Source of the DNA: CBDCUE01 sp965222515
GTDB lineage: Bacteria; Pseudomonadota; Alphaproteobacteria; Rickettsiales; JABIRX01
Assembly: GCA_965222515.1 (NCBI GenBank)
Contig: CBDCUE010000016.1
Coordinates: forward strand, 1-27,192
Direction of reading: 5' to 3'
DNA: 27,192 nucleotides
The notes below the pieces were generated by a model. That model made no database searches. It was not told the DNA's origin and saw only the letters and a program-made list of their open reading frames with translations. Positions 15,098 to 23,131 of this stretch are shown piece by piece. The first letter of the stretch is position 1. Every line of letters starts with the position of its first letter. Position numbers and translations under genes: made by a program.

Positions 15098-16071
15098 CTA
15101 AAAAAATAGCAGTTATAGGTGCAGGAGCATGGGGAACAGCAATTGCTAATTTATTAGCTAATAATAATGATAAACAAATATTGTTATGGTGTTTAGAAAA
15201 AGAAGTAGCAAATGATATTAATAATGTTCAAGAAAATAAAACTTACCTAAAAAACATAAAGTTGCATAAAAATATTATAGCAATCAATGATTTCAAAGAT
15301 CTAAAAAATGTTGAAGTAGTTTTTTTAGTTGTTCCTGTTGCATATACTACAAATATTCTAGAGCAAATAGCAAAAGAAAATTTAATCAAAGAAGATGTGA
15401 TTTTAGTAATTTGTTCCAAAGGAATTGATAATAAAAATTTACAGCCATTATCTTTAGTTATAGCAAAAAACAATTTTCAGAAAAATCCTATAGCAGTAAT
15501 GTCAGGGCCTAATTTTGCTGATGAAATAGCAAAATTACAGCCTGCAATAACTACAATTGCTTGCAATGATCTAAAAAAAGCAATTTTTATTAGTAATTTA
15601 TTAGAAAGTGATAATTTTAAACCTTATCTCAGCGATGATATTATCACTGCACAAATAGGAGGATCTATTAAAAATATTATTGCTATTGCAATGGGAATTG
15701 CGGAGGCACAAAATTTTAGTCAATCATCAAAAGCAGCTATTTTAACTAAAGGATTGAAAGAAATGTCAGTAATTACTGAATTTTTTTCAGGTAAAAAAGA
15801 AACATTATTAGAACCTTGTGCATTTGGAGATTTAATTTTGACTTGTTCTTCTCTAAAATCTCGTAATATGTCACTTGGTTATGAAATAGGAGAGGGAAAA
15901 AAATTAACAGATATTTTAAATAATAGAGCAACAGTAGCAGAAGGAGTTGCTACTTTAAAAGCGATAAAAAAAATAATGGTTAATAATAATTTAGAAAACC
16001 TGGATTTAATAAATTATATTTATCAAATCTTGTTTAAAAATAAAAAAATTGAATTAAAAAAATTTATTTAA
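15094..16071 (+). CDS. gpsA: Glycerol-3-phosphate dehydrogenase [NAD(P)+]
   Basis: Reduces dihydroxyacetone phosphate to sn-glycerol-3-phosphate, the backbone for phospholipids. It has the nucleotide-binding start KKIAVIGAGAWGTAIANLLA, then VVFLVVPVAYT, VICSKGID, MSGPNFADEIAKLQPAITTI, the catalytic-region sequence IGGSIKNIIAIAMGIAEAQN with the conserved Lys, ILTKGLKEM, and FGDLILTCSSLKSRN. The 325-residue length is normal and the frame is intact. It provides the acceptor for PlsX-derived acyl groups, so it links functionally to plsX/fabH at the other end of the window. Confidence 0.97.
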   Translation: MTKKIAVIGAGAWGTAIANLLANNNDKQILLWCLEKEVANDINNVQENKTYLKNIKLHKNIIAINDFKDLKNVEVVFLVVPVAYTTNILEQIAKENLIKEDVILVICSKGIDNKNLQPLSLVIAKNNFQKNPIAVMSGPNFADEIAKLQPAITTIACNDLKKAIFISNLLESDNFKPYLSDDIITAQIGGSIKNIIAIAMGIAEAQNFSQSSKAAILTKGLKEMSVITEFFSGKKETLLEPCAFGDLILTCSSLKSRNMSLGYEIGEGKKLTDILNNRATVAEGVATLKAIKKIMVNNNLENLDLINYIYQILFKNKKIELKKFI

Positions 16072-16078
16072 TAAAAAA

Positions 16079-16369
16079 ATGAACTTCAACCCATTTATAG
16101 AACTAGCTGTATCTATCTTATCCATTTACTCATTTTTACTTTTTATTTATATAGTAATTTATTATTTATTACTATTTAACATAATAAATTCTTACAGTCC
16201 TGTGGTAATAAAAATTAATCAAATTTTAGTAAAATTAATTGAACCTGTTTTAAGAAAAATTAGAAAATATATACCAAATATAGCAGGGATAGATATCTCA
16301 ATAATTGTATTATTCTTAGCAATACAATTTGCCAAAAGCATTTTGATTAATTATTTTTATGTTCCTTAA
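16079..16369 (+). CDS. YggT-family integral membrane protein
   Basis: The 96-residue protein has two hydrophobic segments (about residues 10-37 and 74-92) around VEPVLRKIRKYIPNIAGIDI-like sequence (LIEPVLRKIRKYIPN then AGIDISIIVLFLAIQFAKS), the signature of the YggT/YlmG family. YggT proteins are small inner-membrane proteins, connected in some bacteria to cell shape, osmotic response or chromosome partition. It begins 7 nt after gpsA and is probably cotranscribed. Confidence 0.85.
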   Translation: MNFNPFIELAVSILSIYSFLLFIYIVIYYLLLFNIINSYSPVVIKINQILVKLIEPVLRKIRKYIPNIAGIDISIIVLFLAIQFAKSILINYFYVP

Positions 16370-16457
16370 TATAAATTCAGTAATTAGATTAGTATCTACT
16401 ATTTTCTAAATATCACTTTATCACCTTAAGCTTTTTTATTTCTTGATATTAAAACAA

Positions 16458-16889
16458 ATGTTATTATATATTTTATTACCTTTTCTTGTTTTTCTTCTTG
16501 GCTTTGTTTGCTATAAAAAAAGTAGACTAAAACGATTGTTTCTTTTTTTAGCTATAATAATTTTAGCATTAGTTTTTTTAAGATTTGGTAATATAATTTT
16601 TGCTACTCTTACTGTTTCATTTCCTATTTTTTTAAGAGTTTTGAGTCTTTTGTTAAGAAACATAGGTTTTTTGATACCTTTTTTAAAAAAGAAACAAAAT
16701 CAAACAATGAATTCTGATAAAAAAATGACTAAAGCAGAAGCATATAAAATTTTAGAATTACAAAAAGGAGCAAGCAAAGAAGAGATAAAAACTCAACATA
16801 AAAAACTAATCAAAAAAAATCATCCTGATCTAGGTGGTAGCCTATATATTGCAGAGTTAATTAATAGGGCTAAAGATAAGTTGTTGTAA
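16458..16889 (+). CDS. Membrane-anchored J-domain protein
   Basis: The N-terminal half holds two or three hydrophobic segments (LLYILLPFLVFLLGFVCYKK, LFLFLAIIILALVFL and beyond), and the C-terminus is a short J-domain: KAEAYKILELQKGASKEEIK, then the invariant HPD motif in KKNHPDLGGSLYIAELINRA. This layout, a membrane anchor with a truncated J-domain at the very C-terminus, recalls the TIM14/Pam18-like or DjlA-type proteins of alphaproteobacteria that recruit DnaK at the membrane. A TTG at 16443 would add five residues; I prefer the ATG. The gene ends in a bidirectional terminator. Confidence 0.88.
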   Translation: MLLYILLPFLVFLLGFVCYKKSRLKRLFLFLAIIILALVFLRFGNIIFATLTVSFPIFLRVLSLLLRNIGFLIPFLKKKQNQTMNSDKKMTKAEAYKILELQKGASKEEIKTQHKKLIKKNHPDLGGSLYIAELINRAKDKLL

Positions 16890-16903
16890 CCCAACTTATC
16901 TTT
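16872..16903. terminator. Bidirectional hairpin terminator
   Basis: AAAGATAAGTTG (16872-16883) and CAACTTATCTTT (16892-16903) are a perfect 12-bp stem with an 8-nt loop, placed between convergent genes. The stem overlaps the end of the J-domain gene. The A/T-rich base supplies a U-run on either strand. Confidence 0.75.
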
Positions 16904-16914
16904 ACAAATTTACT

Positions 16915-19260
16915 TTAAAAAGGACTAGCAGATAAATGGTTTGTTGTATCTAAATTAGTTGTTGTTACTGGTGATATTGCTAAGTAATCCGTCGTACTTA
17001 CATTAGTTGTTGTTCCTACTCCTATCAAATTACTGCTTGCATTAAATCCACTTTCTTGCCCCCAATAGTTATTTTTGGCAGAGAAATTATCAAGACTATT
17101 TTTTTCTATATTAACATTACCTATAATTGAATTATTTCCTACTGAACCTCTATTTCCTCCTCCCAAATCTATATTAACATCATCAATTGTTTCAAACCCT
17201 CTACTTGTTCCTCCTAAGTTAATTACTGCTATTGCCCCTGATAGAGTGTTATTTGATATAGAACTTTTTATTGTATCCATATTAGCAACACCAGCATCTT
17301 CAAAATTTACTGCATTATTAAAAGAACTAATATCATTACCATCTATATTAACTTCAAAATCACCACCACCTCCATTAAGATAGACACGTACACCGTTACC
17401 TACAGATGATTTCCCTACTAATGTATTGTTAGATATATTAGAAACAAATTTTGCATTCAGACTGCCAAAAACAAAAATACCTGTATTATTATTATTTATA
17501 TTGTTGTTATTTATATTTGTTGATACTGTTTGGTAATAATTATCATCTATACCATCTGTAGCATCTGTATCAATTAGATGATTATAAGCAATATAGACAG
17601 CACGATTACTATTATTTATATTATTATTATTTATAATTACATTCTCTTTATTTATTACAATAACTCCAGATGTCAAACGATTACCACCAGTATTAACAAA
17701 TTCTGCTGAGATATCCAAGCCTTGAATTTTACTATTGTTAGCTGCAATGATTTTAGTTATTCTAGTTACATTAGAACTATCTCCTTGTACAACAATCCCT
17801 CCCGTTCCTTGATGCTCACTGTTACCTGTAATGTCATAAATAGTTAAATCTTTACCAGAACCAAATAATTGTTGATTATCTTTTAATGTTATATGATCTT
17901 CAACATTATTACCTAATATTGTTCCACTTATATTTCTCTTATATCTTGACCCATCTCCATATTTTACATAAATTATATCATATTGTGCAGAATTACTTTC
18001 TGCATCTGCTAAGCTATTATAAGGATTAGCTGAACTTCCATTACCACTTACTGCTACACTATTATCAACAAATATGATTTTTTGTCTTTTTGCTTCTTCT
18101 CCTGATACTATATCTTCACTAGTATTAATATAGCCTTCTGATATTACAGTTCTATCCACCTCTTGTGAACTAATTGTAATGTCACTTATTACAGGATTAG
18201 CAAAATTTGTAATAGCACCAGGGACAATGTTTTGATCAGTTACTATATCTAAATCTCTTATTATTGCTGCTGTCATTCTTCTTTCTAATTTAGATAATTT
18301 TTTGCTATTATTAGCACCAAAACTATAGCTATATTTTAATCCAAAAAAACTTATATCATTTCTTATATTATCATTTGAATATTCTAGTTCTAGTAAGATT
18401 TTATTGTTATTATTAGTAAAGAAATTATATTCTCCTCTTAACCTATACCCATCTAATTTTATATCTGATCCATAATTTGTATTTTGAAAATGATAATATC
18501 CTGCATATAATTTTATATCTTCTAAAACAGGTTTTGCTTTTTTTAAAAACTTATTATTTCTTAAAAATAATAAGTTTTCATAAAATGCCATAGAAAAACC
18601 AAATTCTAAATCAAGCCCATCTAAAGATAGCTCATAAGAAGTGCTTTTTAAGCTTGCATTATAATTATAATTAGTAGTAATTGTTGTTATTCTTTCTACT
18701 TCATTTGCTGTATTATATATATTACTGCTTGCTGTATTCTCATTATATCGTATCTCTGCAACATTTTCTCTACTAATCACATCAATTGATTGTGTTGAGT
18801 TAGAAGTAGATAAAAGTATAATGCTATTTATATCAGATATTTTTTGTCTTTTTTGTCCTGTATAATAATAATTAGCTCTAAAATCATATTTTTTGGTCAA
18901 AAACTCTAAACCAAATGTTGCTTGATGAAATTTATTGTTATTTTTGGTATTTCTTAAATCATAAAAACCATAACCACCTAAAATAAATTTTTTATCAACC
19001 ATTGTTCTAAAACCAAGCCCTATATTTCCTTCACTAGTATCATTATTATCAGACCAACCCCTGATATCTGCAAATAACAACGATTGTTTGTTTTGATAAA
19101 TAGGCACAAATAATTCTGTTCTCTGCAGATTTCTTTCATTTCCTATCTTATAATTAACATCTATTCTTGGAAAATATTTATATTTACTTGCTGCTGAAAC
19201 TTTTATAAAACTTAAAAATAAGATTATAGTGTATAAAATAGTTTTTTTATAGAAATTCAT
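16915..19260 (-). CDS. Inverse autotransporter with beta-helix passenger
   Basis: The 781-residue protein starts with a signal peptide (KKTILYTIILFLSFIKVSAA), then an intimin/invasin-type beta-barrel domain at residues ~27-330: RNLQRTELFVPIYQNKQSLL, FADIRGWSDN, EGNIGLGFRTMVDKKFILGG, YGFYDLR, ending FFGLKYSYSFG. This N-terminal barrel defines the inverse autotransporters (PF11924). After a linker comes FVDNSVAVSGNGSSANPYNS, LADAESN, IIYVKYGDG, then Asn-rich beta-helix turns (INNNNINNSNRAVYI, ISNNTLSGAIAV). The passenger is thus a right-handed parallel beta-helix rather than Ig-like repeats. It would be anchored in the outer membrane with the helix outside, as an adhesin or host-interaction protein. 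Frame intact, no plug/LysM domain seen. Confidence 0.85.
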   Translation of the reverse strand: MNFYKKTILYTIILFLSFIKVSAASKYKYFPRIDVNYKIGNERNLQRTELFVPIYQNKQSLLFADIRGWSDNNDTSEGNIGLGFRTMVDKKFILGGYGFYDLRNTKNNNKFHQATFGLEFLTKKYDFRANYYYTGQKRQKISDINSIILLSTSNSTQSIDVISRENVAEIRYNENTASSNIYNTANEVERITTITTNYNYNASLKSTSYELSLDGLDLEFGFSMAFYENLLFLRNNKFLKKAKPVLEDIKLYAGYYHFQNTNYGSDIKLDGYRLRGEYNFFTNNNNKILLELEYSNDNIRNDISFFGLKYSYSFGANNSKKLSKLERRMTAAIIRDLDIVTDQNIVPGAITNFANPVISDITISSQEVDRTVISEGYINTSEDIVSGEEAKRQKIIFVDNSVAVSGNGSSANPYNSLADAESNSAQYDIIYVKYGDGSRYKRNISGTILGNNVEDHITLKDNQQLFGSGKDLTIYDITGNSEHQGTGGIVVQGDSSNVTRITKIIAANNSKIQGLDISAEFVNTGGNRLTSGVIVINKENVIINNNNINNSNRAVYIAYNHLIDTDATDGIDDNYYQTVSTNINNNNINNNNTGIFVFGSLNAKFVSNISNNTLVGKSSVGNGVRVYLNGGGGDFEVNIDGNDISSFNNAVNFEDAGVANMDTIKSSISNNTLSGAIAVINLGGTSRGFETIDDVNIDLGGGNRGSVGNNSIIGNVNIEKNSLDNFSAKNNYWGQESGFNASSNLIGVGTTTNVSTTDYLAISPVTTTNLDTTNHLSASPF

Positions 19261-19594
19261 AATAAGACCCCATATTAATGCTTCTAAACCTCTTTTAAAA
19301 AGAGGTTATAAAATCCATAGTAACATAAAAATGAAGTTAGTGCAAATAAAAATTTATTATGAGTTTGTAAATGCTCATTTTATGCATAAATTTATGTCAT
19401 AAAAGCAACCCAAATGCTATCTTTACAATTTACCTAGGGCTGTTTGATGCAGGTTGATAATGTGACAAAAAAACCCTCGAAGTAATTGCTCCGAGCCTTT
19501 TTTTCTATTTTTTCCATAATTAAAATTGCTACTCTCGAAGATTACAATCCTCCTTGGATTCCTCACCGAAGCAGGAATAACGGAGGGAGGTTTA
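19261..19594. other. Gene-free spacer with palindromic GC-rich patches
   Basis: This holds no credible gene. It contains a hairpin AACCTCTTT/AAAGAGGTT (19287-19307), a near-palindrome CTCGAAGTAATTGCTCCGAG flanked by A and T runs at about 19464-19500 that could act as a terminator for the VWA operon, and a G+C-rich patch at about 19550-19590 with ATTCCT...AGGAAT that resembles the dispersed intergenic repeats of related genomes. The promoter of the inverse autotransporter should lie at its left side. Confidence 0.5.
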
Positions 19595-20599
19595 TTAATT
19601 ACTACCCTGTCTTTTGACAAAATTTATTATTCTTGGCAGAAATAAAAGAAAAAGGGCTAGGATTATAAAATAATGATATAATGATTTATATTGAAAAAAA
19701 ATATTAGCTTTTGATTTTACTTTGGTTAAATTATCTATTACATCATAAATATCTTTTAATTCATCTTTATTTGTTGCTTGAAAAAACATTCCTTGAGTGT
19801 TTTTAGAAATCTCTCTTAATATACTTGTATCAAAAACATTATTACTATAACCAATTCTTCCATATTTATCCAAAAATGGAATCTCTCCTGATTTTCCGAT
19901 TGCAATAGTATAAATAGGAATGTTATATTTTTGGGCTAAATTGCTTGCTTGGATAGGTAATATTTTTCCTGCTGTATTCTCTCCATCAGTTAACAAAATT
20001 ATTGCTCTTGTTTTTTTCTTTAGTAAATATAATTTTTTTACAGCAAGAGCTAGTGCATCTCCAATTGCTGTTTGCTCTCCTACCATTCCAATTTCTAATT
20101 TATCTATATTATGTGCAAGAGCTTTATAATCAGTGGTAAGAGGGGTGTCTAAATAAGCATAATCTGCAAAAATAATATTTGCTATTCTAGCATTTTTCTT
20201 ATTTAAAATAAAATCTTTGATAATGTCTTTGCTAACATCTAATCTCGTTATAATATTATTTTTATTAATAGTAAAATCTAAGGATCTCATTGATCCTGAC
20301 AAATCAGTAACCAACATTAAATCATATCCTTTAAAAAATTTCTGGGTTTTTTCATTGATAAAATTGGGCTGCATCAAAGCAAGAACCAATAAAAACCAAA
20401 TAAAATAATAATATAAAAAGTTTTTGATGTTTTTATGAAAAATAATATTTTTGGAATTATACTCTTCTAAATAGCTTAGATTAGGAAAATATATCCCATC
20501 TTTGCTTGAATCTTTTTTTAGCAAAAAACTAAAAAAAGGCAAAATCATTAATATCAGCCACCATTTATTTAAAAAAATTAAATTATTAATTAAATCCAT
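19595..20599 (-). CDS. VWA-domain membrane protein, BatA type
   Basis: The 334-residue protein has two N-terminal membrane segments (about residues 13-27 and 62-79), a von Willebrand A domain with an intact MIDAS (LVTDLSGSMRS, Asp-x-Ser-x-Ser; IGDALALAVKK with the Thr/Ala region; ILLTDGENTAG), and one C-terminal membrane helix (YHYFIILALFLLFLPRI). This is the BatA/Aerotolerance-operon architecture: VWA domain in the periplasm, held between membrane anchors. Such proteins work with MoxR ATPases, DUF58 and DUF4381 proteins in envelope stress or complex assembly. It overlaps the DUF4381 gene upstream by 10 nt. The MoxR and DUF58 partners are not in the window. Confidence 0.88.
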   Translation of the reverse strand: MDLINNLIFLNKWWLILMILPFFSFLLKKDSSKDGIYFPNLSYLEEYNSKNIIFHKNIKNFLYYYFIWFLLVLALMQPNFINEKTQKFFKGYDLMLVTDLSGSMRSLDFTINKNNIITRLDVSKDIIKDFILNKKNARIANIIFADYAYLDTPLTTDYKALAHNIDKLEIGMVGEQTAIGDALALAVKKLYLLKKKTRAIILLTDGENTAGKILPIQASNLAQKYNIPIYTIAIGKSGEIPFLDKYGRIGYSNNVFDTSILREISKNTQGMFFQATNKDELKDIYDVIDNLTKVKSKANIFFQYKSLYHYFIILALFLLFLPRIINFVKRQGSN

Positions 20600-21009
20600 T
20601 TGCTAATTGCTTTTTTTATTTCTACAAAATCTTTGCTATCATTTGTTTTTTTGGGAGCAAATATTTCAATAAAATGTTTTTGATGTTTTTGCCAATTAAA
20701 TTTTTGAGGATCATTACTATGAAGAAATTTTAATAAATCTTCTTGAGCTAAATTAGCCACCTGCTCTCTGCCATATTTATAAAGAATAATTTTTTTTATT
20801 AATTGATATAATTGACTAAAATCTTTTATTTCTTTTAATTCATTTTTTGCTTTACTCTGCCATTTTCTTAATTTTTTTTCTTGATAAAATTTTATCAAAA
20901 AGAATAAAAAAACTCCTGTGAGTATTGCAAAAATAACCAACCAATAACCCAAAGCAATAGGTAGATAAGAAATTTTTTCTAAATCATAAATATCATAAAT
21001 ATCCTTCAT
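20590..21009 (-). CDS. DUF4381 family protein
   Basis: The 139-residue protein has one N-terminal membrane helix (LGYWLVIFAILTGVFLFFLI) followed by a helical cytoplasmic domain: RKWQSKAKNELKEIKDFSQL, IILYKYGREQVANLAQEDLL and a WQKHQKHFIEIFAPK stretch. The pattern YGREQVANL...W..FL matches DUF4381 proteins, which are coded between DUF58 and VWA genes in MoxR clusters. Its stop overlaps the VWA gene start, so the two are cotranslated. Molecular role unknown. Confidence 0.82.
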   Translation of the reverse strand: MKDIYDIYDLEKISYLPIALGYWLVIFAILTGVFLFFLIKFYQEKKLRKWQSKAKNELKEIKDFSQLYQLIKKIILYKYGREQVANLAQEDLLKFLHSNDPQKFNWQKHQKHFIEIFAPKKTNDSKDFVEIKKAISKWI

Positions 21010-21015
21010 ATTTAA

Positions 21016-21384
21016 TTACTCAAAAGCATCAATAACGGCTTTGATAGTCAAAGCTCCTAAAATTACCGTTCCTGCAATAACTCCAATAGCTAATCCTGCA
21101 AAAATTTTTTCTTCTCTTTTGCTATGATCCTTAAATCCTTCAACATTTTGATAACCAGAATAATTTAGTTTTTTATGTTTTGTTTTGTTTATTTTGTATT
21201 TTAAAGAAATATTATCATCATTTTTATAAGAAATATAATAATTAGTTTTTTTGTTTTTAGAAAATTTTATAGCAAATAAAATCTTTTTCTCATCTTGATT
21301 ATAATCAGCAAAATTATTATATCCATAACTTGGGAAAACAAAAAAATTAGCTATTAGTAAATATAAAAATATCTTTTTCATCAT
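21016..21384 (-). CDS. Small secreted or membrane protein of unknown function
   Basis: The 122-residue protein begins with a signal peptide or anchor (MKKIFLYLLIANFFVFPSYG), continues as a Lys/Tyr-rich, Asn-rich polar segment, and ends in a hydrophobic helix (IFAGLAIGVIAGTVILGALT, about residues 92-112). It contains no Cys. It overlaps the DUF692 gene by 4 nt and precedes DUF4381 by 6 nt, so it is cotranscribed with both. I do not recognise the family. It could be a membrane partner of the VWA/DUF4381 pair, or, less likely given the lack of Cys, a substrate of the DUF692 enzyme. Confidence 0.65.
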   Translation of the reverse strand: MMKKIFLYLLIANFFVFPSYGYNNFADYNQDEKKILFAIKFSKNKKTNYYISYKNDDNISLKYKINKTKHKKLNYSGYQNVEGFKDHSKREEKIFAGLAIGVIAGTVILGALTIKAVIDAFE

Positions 21385-22187
21385 TTTATCAAACTGTTTT
21401 TTGCTCTAATAATTTCATTTAACAAAACATCAAATTCAGGAACATCATTATCCCACTCAACTAAAATAGCAGGAACCTTATTTAGTTTTTTATAATAATA
21501 ATTTAATAATTGCAATGTTTCTTCTCTTGTTTTGCAACTATGAGTATCTAAAAAAATTTTATGCTCCTCTAAATAAGAAGGACCTGCTAAATGAATTTCT
21601 TTTACTTTATCAATATCTATTTCATCTAAATATTTTTTTGCTGATAAGTTGAGATTATAACTAGAGACAAAAATATTATTAATATCCAAAATTAAACCAC
21701 AGCCAGTTTTTTCTGCTAATTTATTCAAAAACTCTGTTTCATTCATTTGATGATCTTTTAGTGGGAAATAACAAGATGGGTTTTCAACCAACATCTGCCT
21801 ACCTAAAAAATCTTGAATAAACTGGACTTTATCACAAACTATTTCAAAAGCCTCTTTGGTATATGGCAATGGCAATAAATCATGAAAATGATGATTTTTG
21901 TTACTTGACCAACTTAAATGGTCAGAAAAAAAAATAGGGTTTTTGATTTTAGCTATTAATTTTTTTATTTTATTCAAATGTTTTTTATCAATTTCTTCAT
22001 AAGAACCAAGTGAAAGAGCAATTGAATGTAATGAAATAGGGTATTTTTGAGCTATTTCATAGAATGTAGCAAAATTATTAGAATCAAATTCTAAATAATT
22101 TTCACTATGGACCTCAAAAAAATCTATTTTTGGTTTTTTAGCCAGAATTTCTTGAAAATGTTGCTCTTTTAAGGAAACTCCAAACAT
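21381..22187 (-). CDS. DUF692 (UPF0276) multinuclear iron oxidase-like protein
   Basis: The 268-residue TIM-barrel-type protein carries the DUF692 set of metal-binding motifs: DFFEVHSENYLEF, SLHSIALSLGS, FFSDHLSWSSN, LVENPSCYF, LILDINNIFVSS, EIHLAGPSY, DTHSCKTREE and ILVEWDNDVPEF. The family (MNIO; MbnB, TglH, BufB) uses two or three iron ions to modify peptide residues, often Cys in small secreted precursors. Usual partners, a DUF2063/BufC-like protein and a Cys-rich BufA peptide, are not nearby. It lies 6 nt after dnaQ and overlaps the small secreted protein gene. Its substrate is unknown. Confidence 0.9.
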   Translation of the reverse strand: MFGVSLKEQHFQEILAKKPKIDFFEVHSENYLEFDSNNFATFYEIAQKYPISLHSIALSLGSYEEIDKKHLNKIKKLIAKIKNPIFFSDHLSWSSNKNHHFHDLLPLPYTKEAFEIVCDKVQFIQDFLGRQMLVENPSCYFPLKDHQMNETEFLNKLAEKTGCGLILDINNIFVSSYNLNLSAKKYLDEIDIDKVKEIHLAGPSYLEEHKIFLDTHSCKTREETLQLLNYYYKKLNKVPAILVEWDNDVPEFDVLLNEIIRAKNSLIK

Positions 22188-22193
22188 ATTACT

Positions 22194-22847
22194 TTACCAT
22201 TTATGATTAGCAATTTTTTTTAACATTTCTTGATGAGCTTGCTCTTCTTCAGGTTTTAGCTTAAATTCTCTATAAGAAAATAAAACTACCTCTGTCTTCT
22301 CTATTTTTTTTTCACTTGCTCCAAAATCAAAAGTTATTTGCTTGCCTCCATTTAATTCAATATACACTTCTGCCAATAATTCTGCATCAAGCAAAGCACC
22401 ATGTTTTATTCTCTTACTACCATCTACTTTTAATTTTCTGCATAAACTATCTAAATTCACCTTTTCTCCTGGAAATTTTTTTTTGGCCAAAACTAAAGTA
22501 TCTATAATGTTATTTGGCAAAAATTTTTTTTTTATTAGTTTTAATTCGTGATTTAAAAATTTCATATCAAAACTTGCATTATGAATAACTAAAGAACTAT
22601 CTTTTATATATTCCAAGAATTCAGTAGCAATATCTTTAAATACAGGTTTTTTAGCTAAAAATTCACTGCTCAAGCCATGGACCCTTAAAGCCCCTGCTGA
22701 ACTTTCTCTTTGAGGATTTATATATTGATGATAATTATTACCAGTAATTACTCCATCAATCATTTCCACACAACCAATTTCCACAATTTTATCTCCTGTA
22801 GCAGGACTGAACCCTGTAGTTTCTGTATCTAAAATAATTTCTCTCAT
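22194..22847 (-). CDS. dnaQ: DNA polymerase III epsilon subunit (proofreading exonuclease)
   Basis: The 3'-5' exonuclease of the replicative polymerase. It has Exo I REIILDTETTGFSP with the two catalytic acids, Exo II SLVIHNASFDMKFLNHEL, and Exo III KRIKHGALLDAELLAEVY (HxxxxxD). The 217-residue length is slightly short of the E. coli protein, with a short C-terminal tail that would bind the alpha subunit. It is first in a minus-strand run with the DUF692, small secreted, DUF4381 and VWA genes. Upstream lies the second palindromic element. Confidence 0.95.
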   Translation of the reverse strand: MREIILDTETTGFSPATGDKIVEIGCVEMIDGVITGNNYHQYINPQRESSAGALRVHGLSSEFLAKKPVFKDIATEFLEYIKDSSLVIHNASFDMKFLNHELKLIKKKFLPNNIIDTLVLAKKKFPGEKVNLDSLCRKLKVDGSKRIKHGALLDAELLAEVYIELNGGKQITFDFGASEKKIEKTEVVLFSYREFKLKPEEEQAHQEMLKKIANHKW

Positions 22848-22886
22848 TTTATTTTTTTTCTATTTTATCAAAAAAAAATCTTTTTT

Positions 22887-23046
22887 ATACTATTTTAGCT
22901 TTATAATTGATCTATAGTCAAAAATATGTTTAGTAGAAATTGTTTTTTTTAATTATTTGCTAGCCATAGCTAACATATTATTAGAAAAAGCAATTTATGC
23001 TGAGCAGATTGAAGGATATGGGTCAATTATAAAGCTTAAATAGTAT
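22887..23046. repeat. 160-bp palindromic element, copy 2
   Basis: Its ends ATACTATTTTAGCTTTATAA (22887 onward) and the complement near 23020-23046 match copy 1 at 13399-13492. The loop has AAGCAATTTATGCTGAGCAG then ATTGAAGG, which is copy 1's loop in reverse orientation. It has about 65 bp of extra sequence between the left arm and the loop (about 22920-22985), so it is longer. Confidence 0.85.
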
Positions 23047-23131
23047 TAGTATAAATCTCTCAATTTTTTATCAAGATTTCCTGTTAAATATTCTATTAGA
23101 AAACTTTAAATATACAAGAAATAAAATAGTA

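Noticed and set aside
19423..19620. 65-residue minus-strand frame
   Set aside because: It runs through palindromic intergenic repeats, has no family resemblance and overlaps the end of the VWA gene.
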